Below, in pieces: positions 34,016 through 42,641 of a DNA stretch of 64,000 bases. A program made the position numbers and the translations under genes. The DNA is from CAZEHS01 sp964424355 (GTDB lineage Bacteria; Bacillota; Clostridia; Peptostreptococcales; Acidaminobacteraceae). The stretch covers positions 62,001 to 126,000 of the forward strand of contig CAYRIO010000003.1 of the NCBI GenBank assembly GCA_964424355.1, in the 5' to 3' direction. The notes below the pieces were generated by a model. It worked only from the letters and a program-made list of their open reading frames with translations, was not told the DNA's origin and searched no databases. Position 1 is the stretch's first letter; every line of letters begins with the position of its first letter.

Positions 34016-34085
34016 ATTCAATTCTAATCCGGAGTCAATGCGGTGCTAATCAAACTCCGGTAAGGTATAAGCAGGAGGGGAGATT

Positions 34086-35261
34086 ATGAAAAAACTACTG
34101 ATCTTAACTGCCTCAACTGGGGAAGGACACAACCAGGCGGCAAAAACCATAGAGAATGAATTCACACAAAAGGGTTATGAATGTCACCGAGTCGATATGT
34201 TCAAATCGACACATCGATCGATGGATGTGCTGATGGCAGACGGGTACAGAATTTTGGCATCTAATTTGCCTAAAATGTACGGCTCCCTTTACCACCAGTG
34301 TGACACCATACACTTCAATAGCCTCATTGCCCGCAGGGTCCTGAAAGTGACGGAAATGCGGCTACATAAGATTATCCGCCGTATGAACCCGGATTTGATC
34401 ATCGCCACCCATCCGTTTGCAGTACCGGTCATGGGAAATATGAAGGCAAAGGGTCGCTGTACACAGCCCTTCATCCAAGTGGTCACTGATTTCAAAGCGC
34501 ACTATGCCTATGTGGACCCTCACGTGGATGCCTACATCACGGCCAGTGAGTTCACCAAGAGCAGCCTGATTAAGCGGGGGATTCCGGAGCACAAGATTTT
34601 TGCGTATGGCATTCCGGTAAAATCCGGGTTCATCAATAAGGTCAGCACCCCCCTGAATCGGTCAAAGGCAATCAATCGCTTTGAACTGCTGATCATGGGC
34701 GGAAGCATGGGGCTTAAGCCCATCAAAAATGTTGTACGGGCAGTGGCAGAGAACCCCAGAGATATTCATATGACAGTGGTATGTGGCAACAACCGGATAC
34801 TGAAAGCCGGTTTAGAGCGACGCTTTGCTGACACGATTCAGGATGGGCGAATGGATATACTGGGTTTTGTCGGAAATATACCGGAATTGATGGCCAAAAG
34901 TCATGTAATCATTACAAAGCCAGGTGGTCTTACCTCATCTGAGGCCATCAACATGTCCATACCGATGCTGATTCCTTTTTCAATTCCCGGTCAGGAGCAA
35001 GAGAATACCGATTTTCTGGTTGATTCCGGTATGGCGCTGGCGGTGGAAGGCGCAGAAGATATCAATGAGAAAATCAATCAGCTGATGGACCAGCCCCACG
35101 TTTATGATGAAATGAGCCAGAACATGCTTAAGATGTCGGAAGGCTACTCAATTAAGAAAATAGTGGAGCTTGGGGAGCGGATGATCAGGGAATTCCCTTC
35201 AAAACCGCGTCCAACAGTATTATCGGGAAGCCGATTCAGCTTTTTTGAACGGGTTCAATGA
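34086..35261 (+). CDS. MGDG-synthase-type glycosyltransferase (UgtP-like), first copy
   Basis: A 391-residue GT-B glycosyltransferase of the monogalactosyldiacylglycerol synthase/UgtP group. The N-terminal lipid-acceptor domain begins LILTASTGEGHNQAAKTI (about residues 4-21) and the donor domain has ELLIMGGSMGLKPIK (about 200-214) and IITKPGGLTSSEAINMSIPML (about 276-296), the nucleotide-sugar site. Members add glucose or galactose from UDP-sugar to diacylglycerol at the membrane face. The start follows GGAGGGGAGATT. It is tandem with a second copy beginning 17 bp after its stop and followed by a two-component system. Confidence 0.9.
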   Translation: MKKLLILTASTGEGHNQAAKTIENEFTQKGYECHRVDMFKSTHRSMDVLMADGYRILASNLPKMYGSLYHQCDTIHFNSLIARRVLKVTEMRLHKIIRRMNPDLIIATHPFAVPVMGNMKAKGRCTQPFIQVVTDFKAHYAYVDPHVDAYITASEFTKSSLIKRGIPEHKIFAYGIPVKSGFINKVSTPLNRSKAINRFELLIMGGSMGLKPIKNVVRAVAENPRDIHMTVVCGNNRILKAGLERRFADTIQDGRMDILGFVGNIPELMAKSHVIITKPGGLTSSEAINMSIPMLIPFSIPGQEQENTDFLVDSGMALAVEGAEDINEKINQLMDQPHVYDEMSQNMLKMSEGYSIKKIVELGERMIREFPSKPRPTVLSGSRFSFFERVQ

Positions 35262-35278
35262 TTAAACGAGGTGAGGAT

Positions 35279-36409
35279 ATGCAAAGGTCTGTTGATGTAC
35301 TGATTCTTACAGCTCCTTTCGGAAACGGACATAACAGTGCGGCACGGGCAATCATCGAGGAGCTTGGCAGCACCAATCCGGAACTGAGGGTCCAATCAGT
35401 GGACTTGTTCGATATCACCACACCAAAATTGAAGGAATATTTTGCTGAAACCTATCAACTGCTGACCCGCAGCCAACCGGGCCTCTACAACCGCATTTAC
35501 GATCTGAGGACCCGTGCCCCCTTCAATCCCGTGGATAATCTCATGTTCAAGCTTACCTTTGAAAAATTCATGGATTACGTCGTTCCCTTGAACCCTAAAA
35601 TGATCATATCTGTTTTCCCGACAGGAGCGGCTTTTGCATCCGGCTATCGCCAGCAGGCAGATCCAAACGTTCGGTTGATTACCTGCATCACAGATGTTGT
35701 TGATAACTGGGAGTGGATTTATCCCCATACGGATCTATATCTGGTAGCGTCTGAAAGTGTCCGGATCAAATTGGCATCCAAAGGCATCCAGAAGGAAGAG
35801 ATCCTGGTGACGGGTGTTCCTGTTCGAAAAGCATTCAAAGACTTCAAGAGCAGTGACCAGGAGGAGTACAAAAAAGAAAAGCAACTCTTGATCATTGCCA
35901 ACGCAATGGAATCCGTTAAGCTGGATGAAATCCTTTTGGAGCAGCTGTCACAGGTTAAAAATCTCCGTACGGTCATCATTACCGGCAACCAGAAAGCCCT
36001 GTTTCAGAAGCTGATGAAGATCAACAGGTGGCACAATATTGAAATTGTTGGTTATGCAGAGGATCTGGCGGTGTACATGGCCAAATCGGATCTAATCATA
36101 TCCAAGGCTGGTGGAGCCACGATTTTTGAAGCCATCGAAATGGAGCTTCCTTTGCTGATTCAGCAAAGTCAGGTCGGTCAGGAAAATCATAACGTGACGT
36201 TTGTTCAGGAGGCGGGTATTGGTGAACTGGTCCCCCGGGACGATATGCTCAGCGCTCGCATTATCACGTTGATGAAAGATCGGCAGTCCATTCAAAAGTA
36301 CAGGCGGAATATCCGCAACTTAAAGCGAACATTGAATCAGGATCAGATGGCACCGAGAATCATGAATCTTTTGATAGATAAAACCAATACAGATTCACAT
36401 GTGAGTTGA
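35279..36409 (+). CDS. MGDG-synthase-type glycosyltransferase (UgtP-like), second copy
   Basis: A 376-residue paralogue of the preceding enzyme. The start is ATG 35279 with GAGGTGAGGAT upstream; an earlier ATG at 35258 overlaps the previous stop. It has LILTAPFGNGHNSAARAIIEE at the N-terminus and LIISKAGGATIFEAIEMELPL in the donor domain (about residues 272-292). The two copies are clearly diverged, which suggests successive glycosylation steps (mono- then diglycosyl lipid) or different acceptors; this is inference. Part of an operon running into the regulator gene. Confidence 0.88.
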   Translation: MQRSVDVLILTAPFGNGHNSAARAIIEELGSTNPELRVQSVDLFDITTPKLKEYFAETYQLLTRSQPGLYNRIYDLRTRAPFNPVDNLMFKLTFEKFMDYVVPLNPKMIISVFPTGAAFASGYRQQADPNVRLITCITDVVDNWEWIYPHTDLYLVASESVRIKLASKGIQKEEILVTGVPVRKAFKDFKSSDQEEYKKEKQLLIIANAMESVKLDEILLEQLSQVKNLRTVIITGNQKALFQKLMKINRWHNIEIVGYAEDLAVYMAKSDLIISKAGGATIFEAIEMELPLLIQQSQVGQENHNVTFVQEAGIGELVPRDDMLSARIITLMKDRQSIQKYRRNIRNLKRTLNQDQMAPRIMNLLIDKTNTDSHVS

Positions 36410-36492
36410 TCATAACCGGAAGGCGGGCTGAATCCCCTGCTTTTTATGATTGTTCTTATGTTTGGTCGGGAATCGATAGCGGGGTGAGTGCC

Positions 36493-37185
36493 ATGGCAGA
36501 GCGGATTTTAGTCGTGGATGATGAAATCAGAATAGCGCGGTTTATCGAGCTTGAACTGAAATATGAAGGCTATGAAGTTCAAGTGCGGTATAATGGCAGA
36601 GACGGGCTCAATGCTTTGAAGGAAACGGCCTTTGATTTAATCATCCTGGATGTGATGATGCCGGATCTTAATGGGATTGAAGTGCTGCGCCGGGTTCGCC
36701 AGACATCGGATATTCCGGTGATCATGCTGACTGCTAAGGGTGAAACGATGGATAAAGTCATGGGCCTGGACTTCGGAGCCGATGATTATCTCACAAAACC
36801 GTTTGAAATTGAAGAACTTCTAGCTCGGATACGTAGTGCCTTCAGACGTTACCAACGGGTATCCGCACCGCCGGAGGTTCAGGAAATTGTCTCAGGCCAG
36901 TTGGTCATGGATTTTGAGCGGCATGAAGTCCGCTATAATAAAGAATTGGTGGAACTGACAAAGAAAGAGTTCGATCTGTTGGAAACGCTGATTCGAAATA
37001 AAGCGGTCGTCCTTTCCCGTGAAAAGATCCTTAATTCAGTATGGGGTTATGACTTTATGGGAGACACCAATGTTGTTGACGTTTATATCCGATATATACG
37101 CAGTAAACTGGATGACCGTTTCCGTGTGAAGCTGATTCACACAGTCCGTGGCGTGGGGTACGTATTCAAAGATGAAATCGAATAA
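36493..37185 (+). CDS. OmpR/PhoB family response regulator
   Basis: A 230-residue regulator starting at ATG 36493 after GGGGTGAG; the longer frame from 36406 adds a non-homologous stretch. Receiver: ILVVDDEIRI, phosphoacceptor Asp53 in LIILDVMMP, and TAKGETMDKVMGLDFGADDYLTKPF. Winged-helix DNA-binding domain with LTKKEFDLLETLIRNK and NVVDVYIRYIRSKL. Its last codons overlap the kinase start by 14 bp, so the pair is translationally coupled. Position behind the glycolipid enzymes suggests envelope control, which is inference. Confidence 0.93.
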   Translation: MAERILVVDDEIRIARFIELELKYEGYEVQVRYNGRDGLNALKETAFDLIILDVMMPDLNGIEVLRRVRQTSDIPVIMLTAKGETMDKVMGLDFGADDYLTKPFEIEELLARIRSAFRRYQRVSAPPEVQEIVSGQLVMDFERHEVRYNKELVELTKKEFDLLETLIRNKAVVLSREKILNSVWGYDFMGDTNVVDVYIRYIRSKLDDRFRVKLIHTVRGVGYVFKDEIE

Positions 37186-38569
37186 ACTCGCTTTCTTAGA
37201 CAACCGACGTATATCCATCACCTTCAGGCTCACAGCGCTGTATGCCATCATACTGTCGCTGCTGATCCTTTTTTTGAGCTTCATCAACTTCAAGGTGGTG
37301 CAGTATCTGATTGTTGAAACCAATAAAGCGGAGCTGACCCGGAGTTCTGAAGACATTGCGACGTATCTGGCCGGTGGCGGCACGATTGGCCCGCTTCTTC
37401 TTGAGAAAGGAAATCTGAATCCCAATCTGCATATCCGGATTATCGATAATGGCACAATCAGCTATCAAAACAAGCCGGATCCTCTGGAGGATGAATATAA
37501 CATCAATCTGGACATGCACCGCCTCGTCGGAAAAGGGGTTAATTATGTCCTGCTGAACAAGAAGGTGATGATCGGCAATCGGGAAATTTATGTGCAGTTG
37601 GGATTGGATATGAAAACCACTTCGGATTTTCTGGGAGTGATGTATCAAAGTCTCCTCGGAATCAATATCATTGGAATTTTAATTTCAATCCTGTCGGGAA
37701 TCTACCTGACTAAAAGGATTTTGCGCCCCATTGAAGCCATTTCCCGGACTGCCCGCAACATCTCCATCAACGATCTCAGCCAGCGGATTGATACCTCGGG
37801 ACCCAATGACGAGCTCAAGGAGTTGGCGCGGACAATCAACAGCATGGTGGACCGTCTGGAGCGATCCGTGGAGAAGCAGAAGCAGTTCATCTCCGATGCT
37901 TCCCATGAATTGCGGACGCCGATCGCGGTCATCCAAGGCTATACTCGAATGCTGGAGCGCTGGGGTAAAAAGGATCCGGCAATCCTGGATGAATCTATTG
38001 ATGCCATCGGCATCGAAGCGGAGAATATGCGCCGCCTGTTCGAACAATTACTGGCCTTGGCCCAGGCAGACAGCGGCCAGAAGCCCCCTGAATATGAACT
38101 GTTCTCACTTAAACCTCTGTTAGAAGATACCATCCGAGATTTTCAGCTGATTGCCCCCGGACATCACATTGATATCCTCAACACCCCTGAAAATGAACTA
38201 TATGCTGACCGGACCGCGATTCAGCAGCTTTTGCGAATCCTGCTGGACAACTGTGTTAAATACACCCCGGAAGATGGCGCCATTACCGTGAATGTTCATG
38301 AGGCAAACGGTCAAACCCTTATAGATATATGCGACACGGGAGTGGGCATTGCAGCAGAGGATATTCCGCATATTTTTGATCGATTCTACCGGTCGGAAAA
38401 ATCACGCTCCAAAAAGATGGGCGGGACCGGGTTGGGGCTGTCCATTGCAAAATGGATTACAGAGATCCATGGGGGCGTTATCACTGTGAGCAGTGAGCTC
38501 GGTGTGGGAACAACTGTGCGGATTGCCCTGCCAACACGCAGAAACAAGCTGATTTCCTTGGATAGTTGA
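37172..38569 (+). CDS. Sensor histidine kinase (HAMP, HisKA, HATPase)
   Basis: A 465-residue membrane kinase. It starts at ATG 37172 within the regulator's 3' end. Two transmembrane helices (about 20-42 and 155-178) bracket an extracytoplasmic region of about 110 residues with no recognised domain; then a HAMP domain, phosphoacceptor His in SDASHELRTPIAVIQGY (about residue 245), N box LLDNCVKYTPEDG, G1 DTGVGIAAEDI, F box IFDRFYR and G2 GTGLGLSI. Signal unknown. The partner is the OmpR-type regulator upstream. Confidence 0.93.
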   Translation: MKSNKLAFLDNRRISITFRLTALYAIILSLLILFLSFINFKVVQYLIVETNKAELTRSSEDIATYLAGGGTIGPLLLEKGNLNPNLHIRIIDNGTISYQNKPDPLEDEYNINLDMHRLVGKGVNYVLLNKKVMIGNREIYVQLGLDMKTTSDFLGVMYQSLLGINIIGILISILSGIYLTKRILRPIEAISRTARNISINDLSQRIDTSGPNDELKELARTINSMVDRLERSVEKQKQFISDASHELRTPIAVIQGYTRMLERWGKKDPAILDESIDAIGIEAENMRRLFEQLLALAQADSGQKPPEYELFSLKPLLEDTIRDFQLIAPGHHIDILNTPENELYADRTAIQQLLRILLDNCVKYTPEDGAITVNVHEANGQTLIDICDTGVGIAAEDIPHIFDRFYRSEKSRSKKMGGTGLGLSIAKWITEIHGGVITVSSELGVGTTVRIALPTRRNKLISLDS

Positions 38570-38652
38570 TAATTGGATAAGATGAGGTGTGTTAAACCGT
38601 ATTGAATGGGGTAAACTTAGGGTACCAAACCACTTCCTGAGGAGGGCAACAT

Positions 38653-39057
38653 ATGTTTACCAAGCCGGAATTCCAAGTAGGGGATACCCTCACGATCCAA
38701 AAGATGATTACGACGAATGATACCTTGATGTCATTCGGAAATGGCGGACTGGACAACTTGCTGGCAACCCCCAGCCTGATTGCGATGATCATCGAAGCTT
38801 CGTCCAGACTTCTGGACAGACGCCTGCAAAGTGATTATGTCACGGCGGGCACTCAGATATCGGTCAAGCATCTTAACCCGTCCCCAATCGGAAACACCGT
38901 CACTGTGAAGGTGACAATCCACGAGATTGTAGGGAATCACATTCACCTGGATATTGAAGCGACAGATGAAATGGGACTCATTGCGACAGGTACCCACGAG
39001 CGCGCCATCGTCAATAAAAATGGCATCAAAGCCAAAGCCCTGAGTCGCTCACTATAG
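38653..39057 (+). CDS. FlK-like hotdog-fold thioesterase
   Basis: A 134-residue hotdog-fold protein. The catalytic region ATPSLIAMIIEASSRLL (about residues 38-54) and the strand VTAGTQISVKHLNPSPIGNTVTVK (positions about 64-87) match the fluoroacetyl-CoA-thioesterase-like group, which hydrolyses short acyl-CoA thioesters. The final GLIATGTHERAIV is also typical. The real substrate is unknown. Start ATG 38653 after GAGGAGGGCAAC. The HAD gene follows 15 bp later. Confidence 0.85.
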   Translation: MFTKPEFQVGDTLTIQKMITTNDTLMSFGNGGLDNLLATPSLIAMIIEASSRLLDRRLQSDYVTAGTQISVKHLNPSPIGNTVTVKVTIHEIVGNHIHLDIEATDEMGLIATGTHERAIVNKNGIKAKALSRSL

Positions 39058-39072
39058 AAAATGGAGATAACT

Positions 39073-39717
39073 GTGAAGCCTGTTAAAGCCGTAATTTTTG
39101 ATTTGGATGGGACCCTTGTGGATTCCATGTGGATTTGGAAAGACATCGATATCGCTTATTTGAATAAACACGGCCTTCCCTTGCCGGACGACCTGCAAAA
39201 GACCATTGAAGGGATGAGTTTTACCGAAACCGCCCACTACTTCAAATCCCGATTTTCATTGCCGGACACCCTTGATGAGATCAAGGCGGAATGGGTGCTA
39301 ATGGCGGAGGACTACTATTCGAATCGGATCGATTTGAAGAAGAACGCCCGTGAATTCATTCAAAAGCTGACGGATCAAGGGATTCCCGTGGGGATTGGCA
39401 CCTCCAATTCCAGGGATCTGGCTTTGATGGTTCTCAGACGCCACGATTTGGAGATGTTCATAGCGGAATTGGTCACATCCTGCGAGGTGCCTCGGGGAAA
39501 ACCAGCACCGGATGTGTTTCTGAAGGTGGCAGAGTTGCTAGAGGTTTTACCTGAAAACTGTCTGGTTTTTGAGGATACCCATGCCGGCGTTCTGGCCGCC
39601 TTGGCTGCCGGGATGCAAGTCATCGCAGTGAAGGATGCCCACTCGGAAGAATGGGCCCACGAAATCGAACCGCTGGTACAAAAGTATATTGCCGATTACT
39701 CTGAAATGATGGTGTAA
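39073..39717 (+). CDS. HAD family phosphatase/phosphoglucomutase-like
   Basis: A 214-residue haloacid-dehalogenase-superfamily protein. GTG 39073 is preferred since GGAG lies six bases upstream; ATG 39061 is in frame but has no site. Motif I is VIFDLDGTLVDSMW with nucleophile Asp, motif II is GIGTSNSR, motif III lysine is in RGKPAPDVF, and motif IV is VFEDTHAGVLAA. An alpha-helical cap sits between motifs I and II, the layout of beta-phosphoglucomutases and small-metabolite phosphatases. Substrate unknown. Confidence 0.88.
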   Translation: MKPVKAVIFDLDGTLVDSMWIWKDIDIAYLNKHGLPLPDDLQKTIEGMSFTETAHYFKSRFSLPDTLDEIKAEWVLMAEDYYSNRIDLKKNAREFIQKLTDQGIPVGIGTSNSRDLALMVLRRHDLEMFIAELVTSCEVPRGKPAPDVFLKVAELLEVLPENCLVFEDTHAGVLAALAAGMQVIAVKDAHSEEWAHEIEPLVQKYIADYSEMMV

Positions 39718-39741
39718 GCCCATAGCAAGGAGGCCTGAAGC

Positions 39742-40215
39742 ATGGATACAGCCCTTTTGGGAGATCTTGAACAGATTAAAGAGCACCATTTCATTGAAAA
39801 GGTGCAGCTGCTGAAAGCTCTTCAAGTAAAATATGGAGATTCCGTGATTGAAACCGCTATGAACGCCTTAGCGGAAAGTGTTCGGGAAGAGTGGCAGACC
39901 ATTGGGGAGCTTCACGGCAAGAATGACATCGAAGAGCTTGTTCACGTGATATGGGAACACTTCGGAAAATCCGGGGGATTCGAGTTCCAGGTGGAACACC
40001 AAGCGGAGGGGATTCAGGTTTACTGCACAAAGTGCCCCTTGGCAGATATGGCGCGGATGATCGGAGAGCCAGAATGGGGCTACCGGTTCTACTGTGCGAC
40101 AGATCCCATCATGGTAGAAGCCTTCAACCCCAATATTGGACTCCGCCGGACAAAGACCCTGATGGAAGGGCATGAACACTGCAATCACTTTTATTACTAT
40201 AAAAATGCCAAATAG
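39742..40215 (+). CDS. L-2-amino-thiazoline-4-carboxylic acid hydrolase-like protein
   Basis: A 157-residue cytosolic protein. Its C-terminal half CTKCPLADMARMIG, YRFYCATDPIMVEAFNP and EGHEHCNHFYYYK (about residues 92-155) carries the cysteine/histidine pattern of the ATC-hydrolase-like family, named for a Pseudomonas enzyme of L-cysteine formation. Most members in anaerobes are uncharacterised, and the real reaction here is not known. Start ATG 39742 after AAGGAGGCCTGAAGC. It closes the unit with the thioesterase and HAD genes and is followed by a terminator. Confidence 0.8.
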   Translation: MDTALLGDLEQIKEHHFIEKVQLLKALQVKYGDSVIETAMNALAESVREEWQTIGELHGKNDIEELVHVIWEHFGKSGGFEFQVEHQAEGIQVYCTKCPLADMARMIGEPEWGYRFYCATDPIMVEAFNPNIGLRRTKTLMEGHEHCNHFYYYKNAK

Positions 40216-40222
40216 CAGTGCT

Positions 40223-40252
40223 CCCTGTGTGAAAGAAACACAGGGTTTTTCT
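40223..40252 (+). terminator. Rho-independent terminator
   Basis: Stem CCCTGTGT / ACACAGGG with a short A-rich loop and TTTTTCTTT tail. Confidence 0.9.
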
Positions 40253-40279
40253 TTGCAAAGGGTATGAATTGGTTATAAT
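40252..40279 (+). promoter_or_regulatory. Predicted promoter of rlmD
   Basis: TTTGCA (40252-40257), 16-base spacer, TATAAT (40274-40279), 30 bp before the start codon. Confidence 0.6.
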
Positions 40280-40308
40280 GGAGTGAGACCAAAATAAAAG
40301 GAGTACAC

Positions 40309-41664
40309 ATGCGAATCAAGCCGGTTGTTGAAATACTTATCACCAAAGTCCGTTTTCCAAACGATGGTGTCGGAACATATGAAGGACTGCCGATTTATAT
40401 CAAGAATGCCCTGCCGGGCCAAAGGGTACTGGTGCGGATCCTTAAACAGCGGAAAGACCGATACGAGGGAACCATCCTTGAAGTATTGGAGCGGTCCCCA
40501 GTGGAATCTCAGAGCTTTTGCCCTCACTTTGGAGAATGCGGCGGCTGCTCCCGGCAGACCCTGCCCTATGAGGAACAGCTGAAGCTGAAGGAAACCCTGT
40601 ATCGGGATACCCTGTCGAAGTACGGCGTAACCGTGGCGCGCATGGAACCCATCATTTCCTCCCCGGAAATCTATGGCTACCGTAACAAGATGGAGTACAC
40701 CTTCGGGGATGAAATCAAGGGCGGCCCCATCACCCTGGGGATGCACCGGATGACCCGGGCCAGCGATATCATCACCACCGATCAGTGTAAAATCGCGCCG
40801 CCGGATTTCAATCTGATCCTCACGACGGTCTTAAACTGGGCCCGCGGAAAAGGGTATCAGCAGTACAATCGCTTTAAGAATGAAGGGTTTTTGCGAAATT
40901 TGATTTTGCGCCGCGGTGTCTACACCAACGAAATCCTGGTAGCGCTGTGTACCACATCCTATGAAACCCTGGATTCGGAGGACATGGTGGCTCAAATTCT
41001 GGCCCTGCCCTTGAACGGAACGGTTGTTGGGATTTTACATCTGGTTCATGACCGTACCGGCGATGTGGTGCGGGCGGAAACCCAAACCACACTGTTTGGC
41101 AGGGAATGGTACATGGAAGAGCTGATGGGTCTGCAGTTCAAAGTGTCGTTCTTCTCATTCTTCCAAACGAACCCAGCAGGGGCCCAGTTGCTTTACAACA
41201 AAGCCCTCAGCTACTTTTCAGATAATGCCGGAAAGGAAGTTTTTGACCTGTTCTCAGGCACGGGTACATTGGCCCAGATCATGGCAGCCAAAGCCAACCG
41301 GGTTACAGCCGTAGAACTGGTTGCGGACGCCGTAGACGCCGCCCGGCAAAACGCTAAGCTCAATGGGATTGAAAACTGCACATTCATTGCCGGCGATGTC
41401 TTCGAAGTACTCAATAATCTGGATCATATCCCTGAACGGATCCTGGTGGACCCTCCCCGGGCCGGCATCATGCCCAAAGCCTGGGAAAAGATCCTCAGCT
41501 ATGGAGCCGATGAAATCGTCTATATCTCCTGCAATCCGGTATCACTGGCGGAGAATCTGCAGGTTGCGGAAAAGATGGGGTATGAGGTGATTATCAGCTG
41601 CCCAGTGGACCAGTTTCCGCATACGCCTCATCTCGAGTGCGTGGTAAAGTTGGAAAAACGTTAG
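40309..41664 (+). CDS. rlmD: 23S rRNA (uracil-5-)-methyltransferase, RlmD/RumA type
   Basis: A 451-residue SAM-dependent methyltransferase. N-terminal TRAM-like RNA-binding region, the [4Fe-4S] cysteines FCPHFGECGGC (about residues 66-76) with a fourth cysteine in TDQCKIAPP, the SAM site DLFSGTGTLAQIMA (about 309-322), and the catalytic ILVDPPRAGIM and YISCNPVSLAENL (about 379-389 and 404-416). It methylates uridine in 23S rRNA (m5U). The gene is intact and ends PHTPHLECVVKLEKR. Its 3' end is the boundary of an AT-rich island and appears to be an integration site, since similar tails recur at 43.48 and 44.83 kb. Confidence 0.93.
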   Translation: MRIKPVVEILITKVRFPNDGVGTYEGLPIYIKNALPGQRVLVRILKQRKDRYEGTILEVLERSPVESQSFCPHFGECGGCSRQTLPYEEQLKLKETLYRDTLSKYGVTVARMEPIISSPEIYGYRNKMEYTFGDEIKGGPITLGMHRMTRASDIITTDQCKIAPPDFNLILTTVLNWARGKGYQQYNRFKNEGFLRNLILRRGVYTNEILVALCTTSYETLDSEDMVAQILALPLNGTVVGILHLVHDRTGDVVRAETQTTLFGREWYMEELMGLQFKVSFFSFFQTNPAGAQLLYNKALSYFSDNAGKEVFDLFSGTGTLAQIMAAKANRVTAVELVADAVDAARQNAKLNGIENCTFIAGDVFEVLNNLDHIPERILVDPPRAGIMPKAWEKILSYGADEIVYISCNPVSLAENLQVAEKMGYEVIISCPVDQFPHTPHLECVVKLEKR

Positions 41665-41725
41665 ATGTAAGTAATAGCATAGATTTAGAACCCCTGAATA
41701 TTGTTTTGATGCTCAGGGGTTTTTG
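41635..41725 (+). repeat. rlmD 3'-end module, copy 1 (functional): tail, spacer, terminator
   Basis: GAGTGCGTGGTAAAGTT (41635-41651) in the last codons of rlmD, stop TAG 41662-41664, a 24-base AT-rich spacer containing GTAAGTAAT, then terminator stem AACCCCTGA / TCAGGGG with T-run. From GAG to the C-run of the stem is 56 bases. This order and spacing recur at 43482 and 44832. Confidence 0.85.
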
Positions 41726-41732
41726 CGTTTGA

Positions 41733-41939
41733 AAATGGCATCATGTCAATCAGAAGAAATTTTTAGGCCACACAAAAGACGAGGAAGGAAACCTTGTGAT
41801 AGTGCCAGAAGAAGCGGTCATCGTAAAACAAATCCACCGAGAATATCTCGAGGGTAAAAGCATTCTTCAAATAGCCAAAGGACTTGAGGCTGGCGACATT
41901 ATAACGGTAACTGGCCTTGACCTGTATTCGCCATCTTAA
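41733..41939 (+). pseudogene. Remnant of a large serine recombinase
   Basis: In the frame reading 41733-41936 the translation includes FLGHTKDEEGNLVIVPEE, then AVIVKQIHREYLEGKSILQIAKGLEAGD (positions about 41760-41905). This matches the recombinase-domain segment of large serine recombinases of clostridial mobile elements (the typical TKDEDGNLVIV...IFxEYLEGxS pattern). Neither the catalytic N-terminal domain nor the C-terminal part is present, there is no proper start, and the reading ends at TAA 41937. It is therefore a decayed fragment of an integrase. Confidence 0.8.
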
Positions 41940-42037
41940 AAGTTTCCAATTTTTAGGGTGCGGTTCACCCTGTGTCGAACTATATATTAGGAATGAGCAA
42001 AGGAAGCTGACATAATAAAACTAGAGGTATAAGCTGC

Positions 42038-42152
42038 TCATATCCTCTAATTTCGAAGACGATTCGAGGATTTATTTATGATGATATTGTGCGGTTGATT
42101 TAACGGATACTCTACATGGATTTAATCGGATTGTCTCAATTAGAGGATATGA
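42038..42152. repeat. Perfect 15-bp inverted repeat 85 bp apart
   Basis: TCATATCCTCTAATT (42038-42052) and its exact reverse complement at 42138-42152. Both extend outward into TGC/GCA with one extra base in the right copy. A partial third match (AGAGGTATAAGC, 42023-42034) lies next to the left copy. It could mark ends of a small inserted sequence or a regulatory structure before the gene at 42191. Confidence 0.7.
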
Positions 42153-42190
42153 TGCAAATAACAGATTAAACTAATCCAAGGAGAAACGAA

Positions 42191-42610
42191 ATGCCTATCG
42201 ATTTATCACAGTTCGAAGAAATAATGCCAGCGCCCAAACCATCGCAATTGGCAATCAACATAACGGCTTCTGGGTTTGTAAATCTTAATGAGAAGCTTAG
42301 AACTAGGATGCAGTTATCAGAAGTGGGTATAGCGGTGAATAAAGATGGCACGCAAATTGTGCTGAATGCGAAGACCGATAACCTTTTTAAAATCTTGAAA
42401 AGTGGTTCTATAAAATCTACGGAATGTACGCGAAAATTGGCAAGCAAAGGTATTATACTCCCTGCCAGATACGAGGCAGAATGGGATAGCGATCTAGAAA
42501 TGTGGATAGGAAATCTAATAAAGCCTAGAAAAGCTTCTAAACTTATTTCCAATAGTAAAAATAAGTTGATGAAACCGCGTACTACTGGTTTAAAGGATAT
42601 GCTACCTTAA
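42191..42610 (+). CDS. Hypothetical protein of the island (139 residues)
   Basis: A soluble, lysine-rich 139-residue protein. Start ATG 42191 after AAGGAGAAACGA. It contains NITASGFVNLNEKLRTRMQ (about residues 22-40), a beta-rich middle and a basic tail (KPRKASKLISNSKNKLMKPR). I do not recognise the family; the N-terminal part suggests a small nucleic-acid-related domain, but this is weak. It is AT-rich like its neighbours and sits 31 bp upstream of the sigma-like gene, so they form an operon. Confidence 0.6.
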   Translation: MPIDLSQFEEIMPAPKPSQLAINITASGFVNLNEKLRTRMQLSEVGIAVNKDGTQIVLNAKTDNLFKILKSGSIKSTECTRKLASKGIILPARYEAEWDSDLEMWIGNLIKPRKASKLISNSKNKLMKPRTTGLKDMLP

Positions 42611-42641
42611 CAGTGCGTCATAATCGTTAGAGGTGTTTATT

